Shown one piece after another: positions 17,808 to 26,037 of a DNA stretch of 64,000 nucleotides (its first letter is position 1; each line of letters opens with the position of its first letter). The translations under genes and the position numbers were made by a program. The notes below the pieces were generated by a model. The model was not told where the DNA came from and ran no database searches. It worked only from the letters and a program-made list of their open reading frames with translations. The stretch is from Caryophanales bacterium UBA6449 (GTDB lineage: Bacteria > Bacillota_I > Bacilli_A > RFN20 > CAG-288), in the NCBI GenBank assembly GCA_002437105.1, contig DJOB01000002.1:10712-74711 (forward strand). Reading direction: 5' to 3'.

Positions 17808-18467
17808 ATGAACATCGTCTTCGCTGTCGTGATCATCCTGGTGGGTCTCGCTGCCCTAGTCGGCTTGGGATATAGCCTCTGGATGATTTTCGACCGGAGA
17901 TCGCCGGCTCGGAGTCCACGCTCTTTCAGCCGGAGGGTCGGCCGGGTGTTGAAGGATCTCTGCCGCGAGCATCAAGGGTGGGTCTGCGAGTCGGATATCC
18001 CACTCTACTTTCCTGGTTCCGATAAAGTTGTCAATATAAATTATGTCTTAATCGCCGATAAGTTCTGCTACTGCATAGTCTGCCAGACGCTGACTGGTGC
18101 TCTCGCGGGTCAGGTCGATGATGGCTTCTGGACCCTCTACGATCTCAAAGGGCAGTCCATCAACCTGAAGAATCCTATGTCTCTGAATGCCGAGAATGCC
18201 AAGGATCTGGAATACGTGCTCATCGACGGTCGCCCTATCGAGGGCGATCAGATCGTTCTGCCGGTGATGGTGGTCTCTCGACAGCTGAGGGTGGATCCGC
18301 GGATCGTCACCCGCGAGAAGGGAAACTACCTCTTCAGTCTGCGGTACCTGGCGCGCGGTATCTCCCATATCGAGGCTTCTGCCGTCGATACCAGCGTGCT
18401 GTGCGATCGTCCGCGCTTGATCGAGACGCTGCAGCGCGCGAAAGGAAAAGCCCATGACGCTAGCTGA
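17808..18467 (+). CDS. Membrane-anchored NERD-like protein, catalytic residues missing
   Basis: A 219-residue protein with one N-terminal membrane helix (residues 3-27) and a cytoplasmic domain. Residues 43-135 resemble the nuclease-related NERD domain: a VGRVLKDL helix, NINYVLIAD where NERD has a DH/DxI strand, CIVCQTLTGALAG where it has VIExKxxxG, then a W and a KNPxxxN segment. The expected Asp, Glu and Lys are replaced by Asn77, Val91 and Gln93, so nuclease activity is doubtful. It starts 6 bases after deoD and overlaps copA by 14 bases, implying co-translation. The NERD relation is inference from pattern, not a search. Confidence 0.55.
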   Translation: MNIVFAVVIILVGLAALVGLGYSLWMIFDRRSPARSPRSFSRRVGRVLKDLCREHQGWVCESDIPLYFPGSDKVVNINYVLIADKFCYCIVCQTLTGALAGQVDDGFWTLYDLKGQSINLKNPMSLNAENAKDLEYVLIDGRPIEGDQIVLPVMVVSRQLRVDPRIVTREKGNYLFSLRYLARGISHIEASAVDTSVLCDRPRLIETLQRAKGKAHDAS

Positions 18468-20586
18468 TTTTCAGGTTCAGGGGATGACCTGTGCCAACTG
18501 TACGAAGACCGTGAGTCAGGCCATCGCGAAGGTCGATGGTGTCAAGTCGTGTCGGGTGGATCTCTCGAAGGAGAGGGTCCACCTCTTTTACGATGAGTCC
18601 AAGGTCTCTCCGGAATACCTGCAGAAGGCGGTGCGGAGTGTCGGTTACGATCTGGTCATCGATACGGCGAAGAGCCGTCGGCAAGCGCGGATCCGGAACA
18701 TCGTCACTCTCGTCTTCGCTTCGATCTTCCTGGTCTTAGGCATCCTGCTCTCCCTCGCGCACATTCCGGGGATCGAACATTCTAGCTACGGGCACTTCTT
18801 CCATAACGATATCCTGGGAATCGTGCTGGGGACGCTCGCTCTGGTCATACTCGGCTTCCCCATCATCCGGCGCGCCTTCTTCACCCTGCTCTCCAAGAGG
18901 GCGGGTATGGACGCGCTGATCTCCCTCTCCGCGCTCTCCTCCTATGCTGTCTCTCTCTATATTTCAATTGCTAACCTAGTCTATGGCCGGATGGAGATGT
19001 CGTATTTCGATGCGCTGCTCATGGTTCTCTCCGTCGTCTCAATCGGTTCCTTTCTCGAAGCGAAAGTCAAAGCTCTCTCCGGCAGTCAGACCCGAAGCAA
19101 GGGTCTGAGCAGCGGAGGGATGGCGCGGATCAAGGCGGGGAGCCGCTTCGCTGATGTCCCCTTCGAGCAGGTCTTAAAGGGCGATGTCTGCTTGGTCTCC
19201 CCGGGTGCCGCTATCCCGGCGGACGGGACGGTGATCGAGGGTGAAGCGCTGATCGACAGCTCGTCTTTCACCGGCGAGTCGACCCCGAAGAAGGTCGCGA
19301 TCGGTGATCGTGTCTTCGCTTCTACGCTCTGCGTCGACGGCCATCTCTCCATCCGGGCGGATGTCGGAGCGATGGATTCTACCGCTATCAGGATCGAGCG
19401 CGATTCCTATGCTCTCAACTACAGCAAGGGAAAGCTGGGCAAGCTCTCCGATCGGATCGCCGCCTGGTTTGTCCCGGTGGCGATCATCCTCGCGATAGCG
19501 GGCTTCTTTATCAGCTTCTTCGCTATCTACGCGCCGGACGCGAGCCTCACCCGGGCGCAGGTCTGGGAGAAGTCGATCGTCAATGCTGCCTCGGTACTGG
19601 TCGTCTCCTGCCCCTGCGCTTTCGGTCTGGCGGTGCCACTGACCAGCCTGAACGGGTACTATCTCGCCCTGAAGAAGGGGATCATCTTCCGGGATGGTGC
19701 CACCTTCGAGCGAGTCAAGGGGATCGACGCTTTCATCTTCGACAAGACGGGAACCCTCACCGATGGGAAGATGAAGGTGGTGAGTTTCACCGGCGACGAT
19801 CGGGCTCTGTCCCTCGCTAAGGGGTTGGAGGCCTACTCGTTCCACCCGATCGCCAAGGGGATACTCGCCTATCGCACGGAGGTTAAGCCTCTCGCTCTCC
19901 AGGATGTCCGGGAGGTGGCGGGGCAGGGCGTATTCTCCGCTGCCGGCTCCCTGGTTGCTCTCAGGGGCGGGAGCGAGGATGGATACACCCGGGTCGCCCT
20001 CGCGGACGGCGAGGGGAAGCCGCTGGGGGTCTTCGCGCTCGAGGATTCCCTCGCCCGCGGAGCTAAAGAGGCACTGGCGCAGATTCGGCAGAGTGGAATT
20101 CGGACCTACATCCTCACCGGAGATGGGAAGGATTCGGCGCTGAGACTGGGGAGCAAGCTCGGGTTTGATCCCGCATCGATCAGGTATGCCCTCAGCCCTG
20201 CGGACAAGGAGAAGCTGGTCGGGGAGATCGCTAGCCAGGGAGTCGCGGCCTATGTGGGCGATGGCATCAACGACCTCGGGGCGATGGCGGCGTCTTCCCT
20301 GTCCATCGCGACCGCTTCCGCGGTGCCTCTCGCCCGGGAGAGAGCCGACTGCTCGTTGGTGGGGGATGGTCTGGCCCCTCTGCTCTCGGCGGTGAAGATA
20401 TCGCAGCGCTGCTATCGCATCATCGTCGAGAATTTCATCTGGGCCTTCCTCTACAACTTGGTGCTCATCCCGCTCGCGATGGTCGGTCTGCTGTTCATGT
20501 GGCTCTGCTCGCTGGCGATGATCCTCAGCAATATCACGCTGATGCTCAATAGCCTCCGTGCTTCAAGGCTGCCGCAAGGAAAATAG
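18454..20586 (+). CDS. copA: Copper-exporting P1B-type ATPase
   Basis: Heavy-metal pump of 710 residues, probably exporting Cu(I). In order: an N-terminal metal-binding domain with GMTCANC (residues 9-15), paired membrane helices, the TGES dephosphorylation loop, the CPC metal-translocation motif in VVSCPCAFGLA, the phosphorylation site DKTGTLTDG, the SFHP motif of the P1B nucleotide domain, and GDGINDLGAM. All catalytic residues are present. CPC and the HMA domain favour copper over zinc. It is followed after 51 bases by a small HMA chaperone, the usual copA-copZ pairing. Confidence 0.95.
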   Translation: MTLADFQVQGMTCANCTKTVSQAIAKVDGVKSCRVDLSKERVHLFYDESKVSPEYLQKAVRSVGYDLVIDTAKSRRQARIRNIVTLVFASIFLVLGILLSLAHIPGIEHSSYGHFFHNDILGIVLGTLALVILGFPIIRRAFFTLLSKRAGMDALISLSALSSYAVSLYISIANLVYGRMEMSYFDALLMVLSVVSIGSFLEAKVKALSGSQTRSKGLSSGGMARIKAGSRFADVPFEQVLKGDVCLVSPGAAIPADGTVIEGEALIDSSSFTGESTPKKVAIGDRVFASTLCVDGHLSIRADVGAMDSTAIRIERDSYALNYSKGKLGKLSDRIAAWFVPVAIILAIAGFFISFFAIYAPDASLTRAQVWEKSIVNAASVLVVSCPCAFGLAVPLTSLNGYYLALKKGIIFRDGATFERVKGIDAFIFDKTGTLTDGKMKVVSFTGDDRALSLAKGLEAYSFHPIAKGILAYRTEVKPLALQDVREVAGQGVFSAAGSLVALRGGSEDGYTRVALADGEGKPLGVFALEDSLARGAKEALAQIRQSGIRTYILTGDGKDSALRLGSKLGFDPASIRYALSPADKEKLVGEIASQGVAAYVGDGINDLGAMAASSLSIATASAVPLARERADCSLVGDGLAPLLSAVKISQRCYRIIVENFIWAFLYNLVLIPLAMVGLLFMWLCSLAMILSNITLMLNSLRASRLPQGK

Positions 20587-20601
20587 ATATACCGCTTAGC
20601 A

Positions 20602-20607
20602 TATAAT
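20602..20607 (+). promoter_or_regulatory. Candidate internal promoter (-10) before copZ
   Basis: A perfect TATAAT lies in the short AT-rich gap between copA and copZ, 31 bases before the copZ start. No clear -35 box, so it may be incidental. Confidence 0.3.
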
Positions 20608-20637
20608 ATTATTTTGCAGATTGTAGGAGGTAATGTG

Positions 20638-20820
20638 ATGGTCGAAATCAGTGTTCCTGATATCAGATGCCAGGGCTGCTGCAATAAGATTCTTTCCGCT
20701 CTCGCTCAGCAGGGTATACACGCGACGGCGGATGCCCGCTTCAAGATCGTTACCGTCGAGGCGAAGGATGAGAAGGCGGCGCGCGAGGTGATCATCGATG
20801 CAGGCTACAAGCCGGAGTAG
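20638..20820 (+). CDS. copZ: Copper chaperone, HMA domain
   Basis: A 60-residue single HMA-fold protein, expected to carry Cu(I) to CopA. It has the metal site DIRCQGC (an MxCxxC-like loop with Arg in place of Thr and an extra Cys following, giving CQGCC) and the alternating strand/helix pattern of the fold ending DAGYKPE. The ATG at 20638 sits 7 bases from AGGAGG; the GTG three bases upstream and the frame back to 20614 are less likely. Confidence 0.88.
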   Translation: MVEISVPDIRCQGCCNKILSALAQQGIHATADARFKIVTVEAKDEKAAREVIIDAGYKPE

Positions 20821-22087
20821 CGGCTGGGGACCTCTCCGGGAAGGCTGGGCGGATTTCCGGAAGAACTGGTGGCGGGGTATTTCCATCTTTGCCCTCCCCA
20901 TCATCGGCCTCTCTCTGATCCTGTTCCTCGGGATGTCGACCAGCTACCTCTCCCTGATCATGGTCCCCGTCATGCTTCCCTTCCTCTACTGCGCGTATCG
21001 GTTCTTCTGGACCAGCCGCGACAGCAAGCGCACCTTCGGGATCAACTACACCGATTATGGTGTCCGGGGTAACGGGTGTTTCGGCTTCCTCAATTCATCC
21101 CTGATCGGTGCGCTGGTCACCGTCTTCATCTACTACATCCTCGCGGTCACCATCACGCCGGCCCTCATGAAGCTCTTCGGGGGTGGCGCCTACGTGCAGC
21201 AGATCGAGGATCTGATCAAATCGAGCAATATTCAGGATCTGTTCAGCCTGCTGAATGACTCTTCCTTCCAGGTGGCTCTCTCCAAGCCGCTGACGATCAT
21301 CAACGGCATCTCCCTGTATGTCGGTGGCTCGATAATGCTAATCCTGTTGGATATGAGGAGGGCCGAGTATGTAGCGGGCTTCCGGATTCTGCCCGATGCC
21401 GATGTCAACATCCCCGGCTCGATGATCCGGAGTATCGGCAAGTCGTTTACCCGGGGACTATACTGGGAGAGGATCAAGCTCAAAGCGCCGGTGGCGATTC
21501 CTGCATTCCTTCTGCTCAGCGTCCTCTATGCCGGTTTCGTGGCGGCCTTCTGCTTTGTCGACATCCCTCTGGCGACGATCGCGGGCTCGCTTCCCGTCCT
21601 CTGTCTAGCTCCCTTCCTCATCGTCTCCTACGCGGTCGATGCCTCGTTCGATGTCCCGGTGATCGACAGCCTGATGAAGGCCTACTACAGTGCAGCTACG
21701 CAGGAGATGAAGGATGGGATCGTGAAGACCTTCTACAACACCCAGTACCGTCACACGTCCGAGCGGTTCGGTCAGGTGCCCTTTCAGGGAGTGATTCTTT
21801 CCTTCGATCAGAGCCAGTCTGATAACAGCAACATCTTCACGGTCGACGCGGAAGATATCAAGACGGAGACCAAGCCTACCAATCCGGTCGATCACGGCGC
21901 TTCCGCTTCCACCACCCCTGAGGATACTCAGGGTAGTTCGAAGGAAAAAGAGGCCGCTAGACCAGCGGAGCCGGCGAGCAGAAACTACGGAGTTCTCGAT
22001 TTCTCGGCGCTCGATGATCAGAATCATAAGACCGGTTCGGGTGATGGAAACGATGGAGGAGGGAACGCTCATGGATCGCAGGAGTAA
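20798..22087 (+). CDS. Polytopic membrane protein of unknown function
   Basis: A 429-residue protein with about five or six hydrophobic segments, among them residues 25-65, 95-125, 165-185 and 228-288, and a hydrophilic tail from about 340 rich in Asp, Thr, Pro and Gly. The membrane part recalls DUF624/YesL-like or glycerophosphoryl-transporter-like proteins only in general layout; I do not recognise a family. The ATG at 20798 lies inside the end of copZ, preceded by GAGGTGAT, so translation is probably coupled. Its own end overlaps pgsA by 17 bases, tying it to the copper and phospholipid genes. Confidence 0.7.
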   Translation: MQATSRSSGWGPLREGWADFRKNWWRGISIFALPIIGLSLILFLGMSTSYLSLIMVPVMLPFLYCAYRFFWTSRDSKRTFGINYTDYGVRGNGCFGFLNSSLIGALVTVFIYYILAVTITPALMKLFGGGAYVQQIEDLIKSSNIQDLFSLLNDSSFQVALSKPLTIINGISLYVGGSIMLILLDMRRAEYVAGFRILPDADVNIPGSMIRSIGKSFTRGLYWERIKLKAPVAIPAFLLLSVLYAGFVAAFCFVDIPLATIAGSLPVLCLAPFLIVSYAVDASFDVPVIDSLMKAYYSAATQEMKDGIVKTFYNTQYRHTSERFGQVPFQGVILSFDQSQSDNSNIFTVDAEDIKTETKPTNPVDHGASASTTPEDTQGSSKEKEAARPAEPASRNYGVLDFSALDDQNHKTGSGDGNDGGGNAHGSQE

Positions 22088-22784
22088 ATCGAATAATCCT
22101 CTCGGCTATTTCCGAGAGATCCTGAAGAATCCTCGGGACCTCTGGACGATCCCCAATCTGCTCGTCTACCTGAGGATCCTGATGTCCATCGCCTTTCTCG
22201 TCATCTACATAGGTGGGGTCAACGTGCTCTATGCGGACCACTCCTGGCACTGGGGAATCCTGCCTCCCGATTCGGCTGATCGGGGCTTCCAGATCGAGGG
22301 ATACCTCGCCTGTGCGCTGATTTTGACCTGTGGCTTCACCGACTTCCTCGATGGTTACATCGCCCGGAAGTTCGATCAGCAGACCGAGCTGGGTGTGCTG
22401 CTCGACCCCGTCGGCGATAAGCTCCTTCAGCTCTTCATCATCCTGGCGGTGGCGGTGCGCTGGTCCGACGTCACCTGGCTGGTCTGGGTTCTGCTGGGGG
22501 TCCTGCTCGGCAAGGAGTCCACGATGGTGTTCGCCAACCTGCTCATCTATGCGCGGCGCGGTATAAGGTTTCACCGCGCTTACTGGTACGGAAAGATGTC
22601 GACCCTGATCCTCTATCTGACGATGGGGATCATGCTGTTCTTCGTCAATTACCTCGGTTCGAGTCTTGAATTGTTCATCGAGGTCCTCTGCGCTATCTGC
22701 AGTTTGACCCTCGTCTTCGCCTGGATCATGTACTGCATCAAGTATGTCGATATGTTCCGTCATCCCGATCGATATCGGAACTGA
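22071..22784 (+). CDS. pgsA: CDP-alcohol phosphatidyltransferase, probable PgsA
   Basis: Probable phosphatidylglycerophosphate synthase, joining CDP-diacylglycerol (from CdsA) with glycerol 3-phosphate in the membrane. The CDP-alcohol signature is complete: DFLDGYIAR followed by GVLLDPVGDKLL, giving D-x2-DG-x2-AR-x8-G-x3-D-x3-D. The 237-residue length, with about 40 residues before the first helix and a loop insertion in the first third, is slightly above the usual. The ATG at 22071 follows GGAGGAGGG; upstream in-frame ATGs lie within the previous gene. Confidence 0.9.
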   Translation: MDRRSKSNNPLGYFREILKNPRDLWTIPNLLVYLRILMSIAFLVIYIGGVNVLYADHSWHWGILPPDSADRGFQIEGYLACALILTCGFTDFLDGYIARKFDQQTELGVLLDPVGDKLLQLFIILAVAVRWSDVTWLVWVLLGVLLGKESTMVFANLLIYARRGIRFHRAYWYGKMSTLILYLTMGIMLFFVNYLGSSLELFIEVLCAICSLTLVFAWIMYCIKYVDMFRHPDRYRN

Positions 22785-22800
22785 CGAAAGGAGGTGTCCC

Positions 22801-23316
22801 GTGGTCAAGATATTCGTATCGCCCTACTGCCAGTCCTGCCGGAAGGCGCAGAGATTCTTGGATCACATGATGGTTCCTCATCAGGTGATAAATATTTTCT
22901 CTAAGGATCTGAAGAAGGAGGATCTGTTAGAGATCCTCAAGCTGAGCGAGAATGGGACCGACGACATCATCTCGCCTCGCTCCAAGGTCTATAAGAGCGG
23001 GGGTGTGGATCTGGAGAGTATGACGCTGAATCAGCTCCTGGATTTCGTCCTGGCGAACCCCACGATCATGAAGCGTCCCATCATCATCGACGATCGCAAG
23101 ATGGAGGTCGGATACGATCCTGATGAGATAACTGCCTTCCTGCCTAAGGCGACTAAGAAGCTGCTCGAGATGTGCGCTGATTGCCCCATGACGGCGGACT
23201 GCAATCTGGGCAAGGCGCTCATCGAGGCTCGCAACGCGATCGAGGCTGACCGTGGCAAGGGAGCGAGCGTATGTGTGGGCAAGGATGTCGCGTGCAATAA
23301 AAAGAGGGGCGCTTAG
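22801..23316 (+). CDS. spx: Spx/ArsC-family regulator with Cys-rich C-terminal extension
   Basis: Spx-like redox regulator that would bind the RNA polymerase alpha C-terminal domain. Residues 1-120 match Spx closely: SPYCQSCRKA with the CxxC switch (Cys10, Cys13), INIFSKDL, GTDDIISPRSKVYK, RRPIIIDD-like KRPIIIDDRKMEVGY and DEITAFLP. Unlike the usual ~130 residues it has 171; the extra tail carries five more cysteines (125, 128, 134, 158, 165), the first pair again CxxC. Start: GTG at 22801, 4 bases after AAGGAGGTG; the frame is open back to 22744 inside pgsA. Last gene of the deoD run. Confidence 0.88.
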   Translation: MVKIFVSPYCQSCRKAQRFLDHMMVPHQVINIFSKDLKKEDLLEILKLSENGTDDIISPRSKVYKSGGVDLESMTLNQLLDFVLANPTIMKRPIIIDDRKMEVGYDPDEITAFLPKATKKLLEMCADCPMTADCNLGKALIEARNAIEADRGKGASVCVGKDVACNKKRGA

Positions 23317-23330
23317 CCTCTCTTTTTTTA
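23303..23330 (+). terminator. Terminator overlapping the spx stop
   Basis: AAGAGG (23302-23307) pairs with CCTCTCTT around the last codons, followed by a T7 run. It ends the 17.1-23.3 kb transcript. Confidence 0.75.
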
Positions 23331-23375
23331 TCTGCTTTAATCGCTGCTCAGGGATGATTTTTGATGATCTATCGC

Positions 23376-23948
23376 TTACTTCTTCAGAGCGTTCAGGCAG
23401 CGGGTCTGCTTGGAGTCCTTGTTGAAGGTGAACTTATATCCCTTGAGGATCTCCTTGGCGACCTGTTCGGCCTTGTCCATGGAGTCGGCGTCGATCTCCA
23501 GCTCGTAGTCGGTGTGACCCAGGTAGGTATTCTTATCGAGGGCGATACGGGCGACATTCTCCTCGTGGAAGCCGCGGCGCCTCTCGGTTTCGAGCTTGGC
23601 GAGGGTCTTGAGCGTGGAGCTATCGAAGTCGAGCAGATCGAGGAAATCCTTTATTCCGCCCTCGGGGAACTTGTTATCGGCGATCATGCTCTCCGCCTCG
23701 GAGGGGGACAGCAGCTGTTCCTTCTCGAACAGTCCGACGGCCAGAGGGCTCTTGAGGGTGAGCAGGTACTCGCCGTTGACGTGCCTGATCCGCAGTCCCA
23801 TTCCCTGCTTAGCCAGGTTTCTATCCGCCGAATCGATGTACCAGTTGGTCTGCAGGAAGGGCTCATTGAGTTTGAGTTTCTTGTTGAGCTTATCGTATTC
23901 CTTCTTATCGATCAGTATCTTCGCTTCGATCTCAACCGTGTTAGCCAT
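23376..23948 (-). CDS. CYTH-domain protein
   Basis: A 190-residue protein of the CYTH (CyaB/thiamine triphosphatase) superfamily, tunnel-fold enzymes that act on triphosphates with divalent metals. The N-terminal ExExK signature is VEIEAKILI; downstream are GLRIRH, YLLTLKSP, and paired acidic/basic strands ending in a DYELEID and TFNKDSKQTR stretch, all typical. It is close in length to Bacillus YjbK. The exact substrate (thiamine triphosphate, tripolyphosphate) cannot be told. GGAGGTGG precedes the ATG. It converges on spx and diverges from nadK. Confidence 0.88.
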   Translation of the reverse strand: MANTVEIEAKILIDKKEYDKLNKKLKLNEPFLQTNWYIDSADRNLAKQGMGLRIRHVNGEYLLTLKSPLAVGLFEKEQLLSPSEAESMIADNKFPEGGIKDFLDLLDFDSSTLKTLAKLETERRRGFHEENVARIALDKNTYLGHTDYELEIDADSMDKAEQVAKEILKGYKFTFNKDSKQTRCLNALKK

Positions 23949-23978
23949 TTTCCACCTCCAAATCGTGGTCTGTTTCTA

Positions 23979-23987
23979 TGATACAAT
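23979..23987 (+). promoter_or_regulatory. Extended -10 box for nadK
   Basis: TGATACAAT (TGn plus TACAAT) lies 25 bases before the nadK start. No strong -35 is seen, as is usual for extended -10 promoters. Confidence 0.45.
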
Positions 23988-24012
23988 AACTAGCTGAAAA
24001 CAGGTTTCCCGC

Positions 24013-24795
24013 ATGCATACTTTCGCTTTAGACGGGAGGTTTTCCGATATCTCCCGCTTCTCCATCGCCAGGACGATCAAGGACGCGCTGATCAAGGGAG
24101 GGATGGTCTATGAGGAGGACCATCCTGACCTCGTCGTCTGTCTGGGTGGTGATGGTTCACTCCTCCGCTCATGTAACTCGCGCGGTTATGTGGGCGATTT
24201 CATGCTGATCAATGGCGGTACGCTCGGCTTCCTCTCCGACTTTAAGATCTCCGAGTGGGATAAGGCGGTCTACGCGATCCTGCACAGCGAACCCATCTAC
24301 GATGTCCACCGCCCTCTGGTGATCGAGGACCGTCTCGGTCACCACGCCTTTGCAGCCAACGATATCTCGCTGGTGGCCCCGGTGCGGACTCTCAACTACG
24401 AGATCAATGTCGACGGGGTGAAGCTCGTGAACGCGCAGGGTTCGGGCCTCGTCGTCTCGACCGCGCTCGGCTCCACCGCTTTCTCGCACTCCATGGATGG
24501 ACCGATCCTCTTCACCGCTGACGATGTTTTCGCGCTCAATCTGCTCGCTCCGGTGAACAATCGGATCAATCGGGCTCCGTTCAGGCACGCTGTCTTTCGA
24601 TCCAACACGATCTTAAAGATCAAAATCGAACAGAATTTTAAGATATACCGGGTCGGTATCGATGGTATCGATACCCCGCAGCTGGCCAGCCACGAGCTGA
24701 GCATCTACATGTCGAAGTTCAAGGAGTTCCGGATCCTTCACTTCCGCGATTGGAATAAGTATAAAGTAGTCGCCGATGCCTTCGGGCAGCTTTAA
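24013..24795 (+). CDS. nadK: NAD kinase
   Basis: Phosphorylates NAD to NADP. The 260-residue protein has the invariant GGDG in VVCLGGDGSLL, NGGTLGFLSDF, and the GSTAFSHSMDGPI segment where the family has GSTAY. FAANDISL matches the NE/ND metal and NAD-binding stretch. No strong ribosome site precedes the ATG at 24013, but this start gives the usual short Mollicutes/Firmicutes length and lies directly downstream of an extended -10. An EIIB-like gene follows after 13 bases and is probably co-transcribed. Confidence 0.92.
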   Translation: MHTFALDGRFSDISRFSIARTIKDALIKGGMVYEEDHPDLVVCLGGDGSLLRSCNSRGYVGDFMLINGGTLGFLSDFKISEWDKAVYAILHSEPIYDVHRPLVIEDRLGHHAFAANDISLVAPVRTLNYEINVDGVKLVNAQGSGLVVSTALGSTAFSHSMDGPILFTADDVFALNLLAPVNNRINRAPFRHAVFRSNTILKIKIEQNFKIYRVGIDGIDTPQLASHELSIYMSKFKEFRILHFRDWNKYKVVADAFGQL

Positions 24796-24808
24796 GGGAG
24801 GTTTACCT

Positions 24809-25288
24809 ATGGAGATCTGGCAGATCGCAATCGAAGTTATCGTGGATGTCGCTCTCATCATCGGGGCTGGTTTGACTATCTGTCTACCTCTCATCCACCC
24901 GAATCGTGACGAGGAGGCGGAAGAGAAGAAGGGTGAGGCGGCGGAACAGCCGAAATCCCCGGAGGCGGTAGAAGCTCCTGTCCCCCCGGTCTCTCACACC
25001 TTCAAGGAGAAGGAGAGGATCGAGGCGAAGAAGACCGCTGCCCAGAAGGAGGAGGAGACGGAGAACGCGATCGCCGTCCTCTTCGGTGGCAAGTCCAATA
25101 TCGTCGCGGTTACCGCGCGGGGTTCCCGGGTTACTGTGGCTGTCAAGGATACCTCCCTGCTGCGGAGCCAGGACTTCGACCGGGCCGGCCTCAAGGGTGC
25201 CATGATCATGTCCGATCGGATCGTGTTCCTCGTCGGTAGCAATGCGGAGGAGTTCGCAAGCAATCTGAAGCGGAAGGTCGGCATCTAG
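24809..25288 (+). CDS. Membrane-anchored EIIB-like protein without the phospho-cysteine
   Basis: A 159-residue protein: one membrane helix (residues 5-28), a Glu/Lys/Pro linker (33-82), and a C-terminal domain (86-159) that reads like the EIIB domain of glucose-type PTS permeases. AIAVLFGGKSNIVAV, then SRVTVAVKDTSLL and the MIMSDRIVFLVGSNAEEF end match the family's LGGKxNIxxV, RLRVxVKDxxxV and VVxxGxxVQVxxGxxxxxI. At the phosphorylated Cys (ACITRLR in PTS) this protein has Arg104 (ARGSRVT), so it cannot carry the phosphate. GGGAGG precedes the ATG. A regulatory or structural role is inference. Confidence 0.7.
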   Translation: MEIWQIAIEVIVDVALIIGAGLTICLPLIHPNRDEEAEEKKGEAAEQPKSPEAVEAPVPPVSHTFKEKERIEAKKTAAQKEEETENAIAVLFGGKSNIVAVTARGSRVTVAVKDTSLLRSQDFDRAGLKGAMIMSDRIVFLVGSNAEEFASNLKRKVGI

Positions 25289-25300
25289 ACTCCGATCGAA

Positions 25301-25326
25301 AGAGGACCTCGAGTCTTCTTTTTTAT
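25301..25326 (+). terminator. Terminator after the EIIB-like gene
   Basis: AGAGGAC (25301-25307) pairs with GTCTTCT (25312-25318), one G-U pair, then TTTTTT. Confidence 0.8.
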
Positions 25327-25401
25327 TTGGAGTTCACCTGTGCGGAGCGAGCTTGAATTCCGCCAATCGGTCGATACGATATCTATCGAGGAGTATTGGG
25401 T

Positions 25402-25797
25402 ATGAGCACATTTATCAGTTTTCTGCTGGTCTTTGTCGGTGGTGGCTTGGGTGCGTCCCTGAGGTACGCGATCACCCTGATCCCGGTACCGGAGGGTACT
25501 CTCGGTGGTTTTCCTATCCTCACCATGGTGATAAATTTCCTGGGGAGCTTCGTCATTGGAGTCGTCGCTGCGCTCGCTTCACACCACCTGGTGGATAAGA
25601 ACCTTGTGACTCTGATCAAGGTCGGGTTTCTAGGTGGATTCACCACCTTCTCGTCCTTCGCGCTCGATAGCATCACGCTGTTCCGGGAGCAGAAGTACCT
25701 CGTCGGTGGCCTCTATGTTCTGCTCTCGGTCGGCTGCTGTCTGCTCGGCTGCTTCTGCGGTGAGCTGCTAGTTGAAGGAATCACGCGTAAGGAATAA
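25402..25797 (+). CDS. crcB: Fluoride channel CrcB/Fluc
   Basis: A 131-residue four-helix membrane protein that dimerises to let fluoride out of the cell. Family marks are all present: GGGLGASLRY in the first helix, NFLGSFVIG in the second, and GFLGGFTTFSSFALDS with the channel-lining Phe/Thr/Ser residues. The ATG at 25402 follows GAGGAG; the TTG two codons upstream is less likely. I looked for a fluoride riboswitch in the 80 bases upstream and saw none. Only one crcB copy is here, so it would form a homodimer. Confidence 0.93.
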   Translation: MSTFISFLLVFVGGGLGASLRYAITLIPVPEGTLGGFPILTMVINFLGSFVIGVVAALASHHLVDKNLVTLIKVGFLGGFTTFSSFALDSITLFREQKYLVGGLYVLLSVGCCLLGCFCGELLVEGITRKE

Positions 25798-25900
25798 GGA
25801 ATATTAGCTTTATATCTTCCTTGAGAACAAAGCTTATTCACGAGAAACCATCTTTATTTTTTCAAGGATGAACGAGTTCTATTTGTATCGGTAGTCAAAC

Positions 25901-25928
25901 AAAAAAAGGAGGTTGAACCTCCTTTTTT
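25901..25928. terminator. Bidirectional terminator between crcB and RNase J
   Basis: AGGAGG (25907-25912) and CCTCCT (25918-25923) form a stem flanked by A7 on the left and T6 on the right, so it can stop transcription from both sides. Confidence 0.9.
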
Positions 25929-26037
25929 ATATACATCAGGGATCGAGGTTATCTGAACGATATCAATCCTCTATCTGACTTATCGGCTAGCGACTAATTT
26001 TAATAATGATCTCTGACAGTAGGAGTTATTCTGCGAC

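Noticed and set aside
23361..23981. A 206-codon plus-strand frame opposite the CYTH gene
   Set aside because: The minus-strand protein has the full CYTH signature and a good ribosome site; the plus frame has neither.
25320..25401. Fluoride riboswitch upstream of crcB
   Set aside because: The conserved core motifs of the crcB RNA are not present in the short leader.
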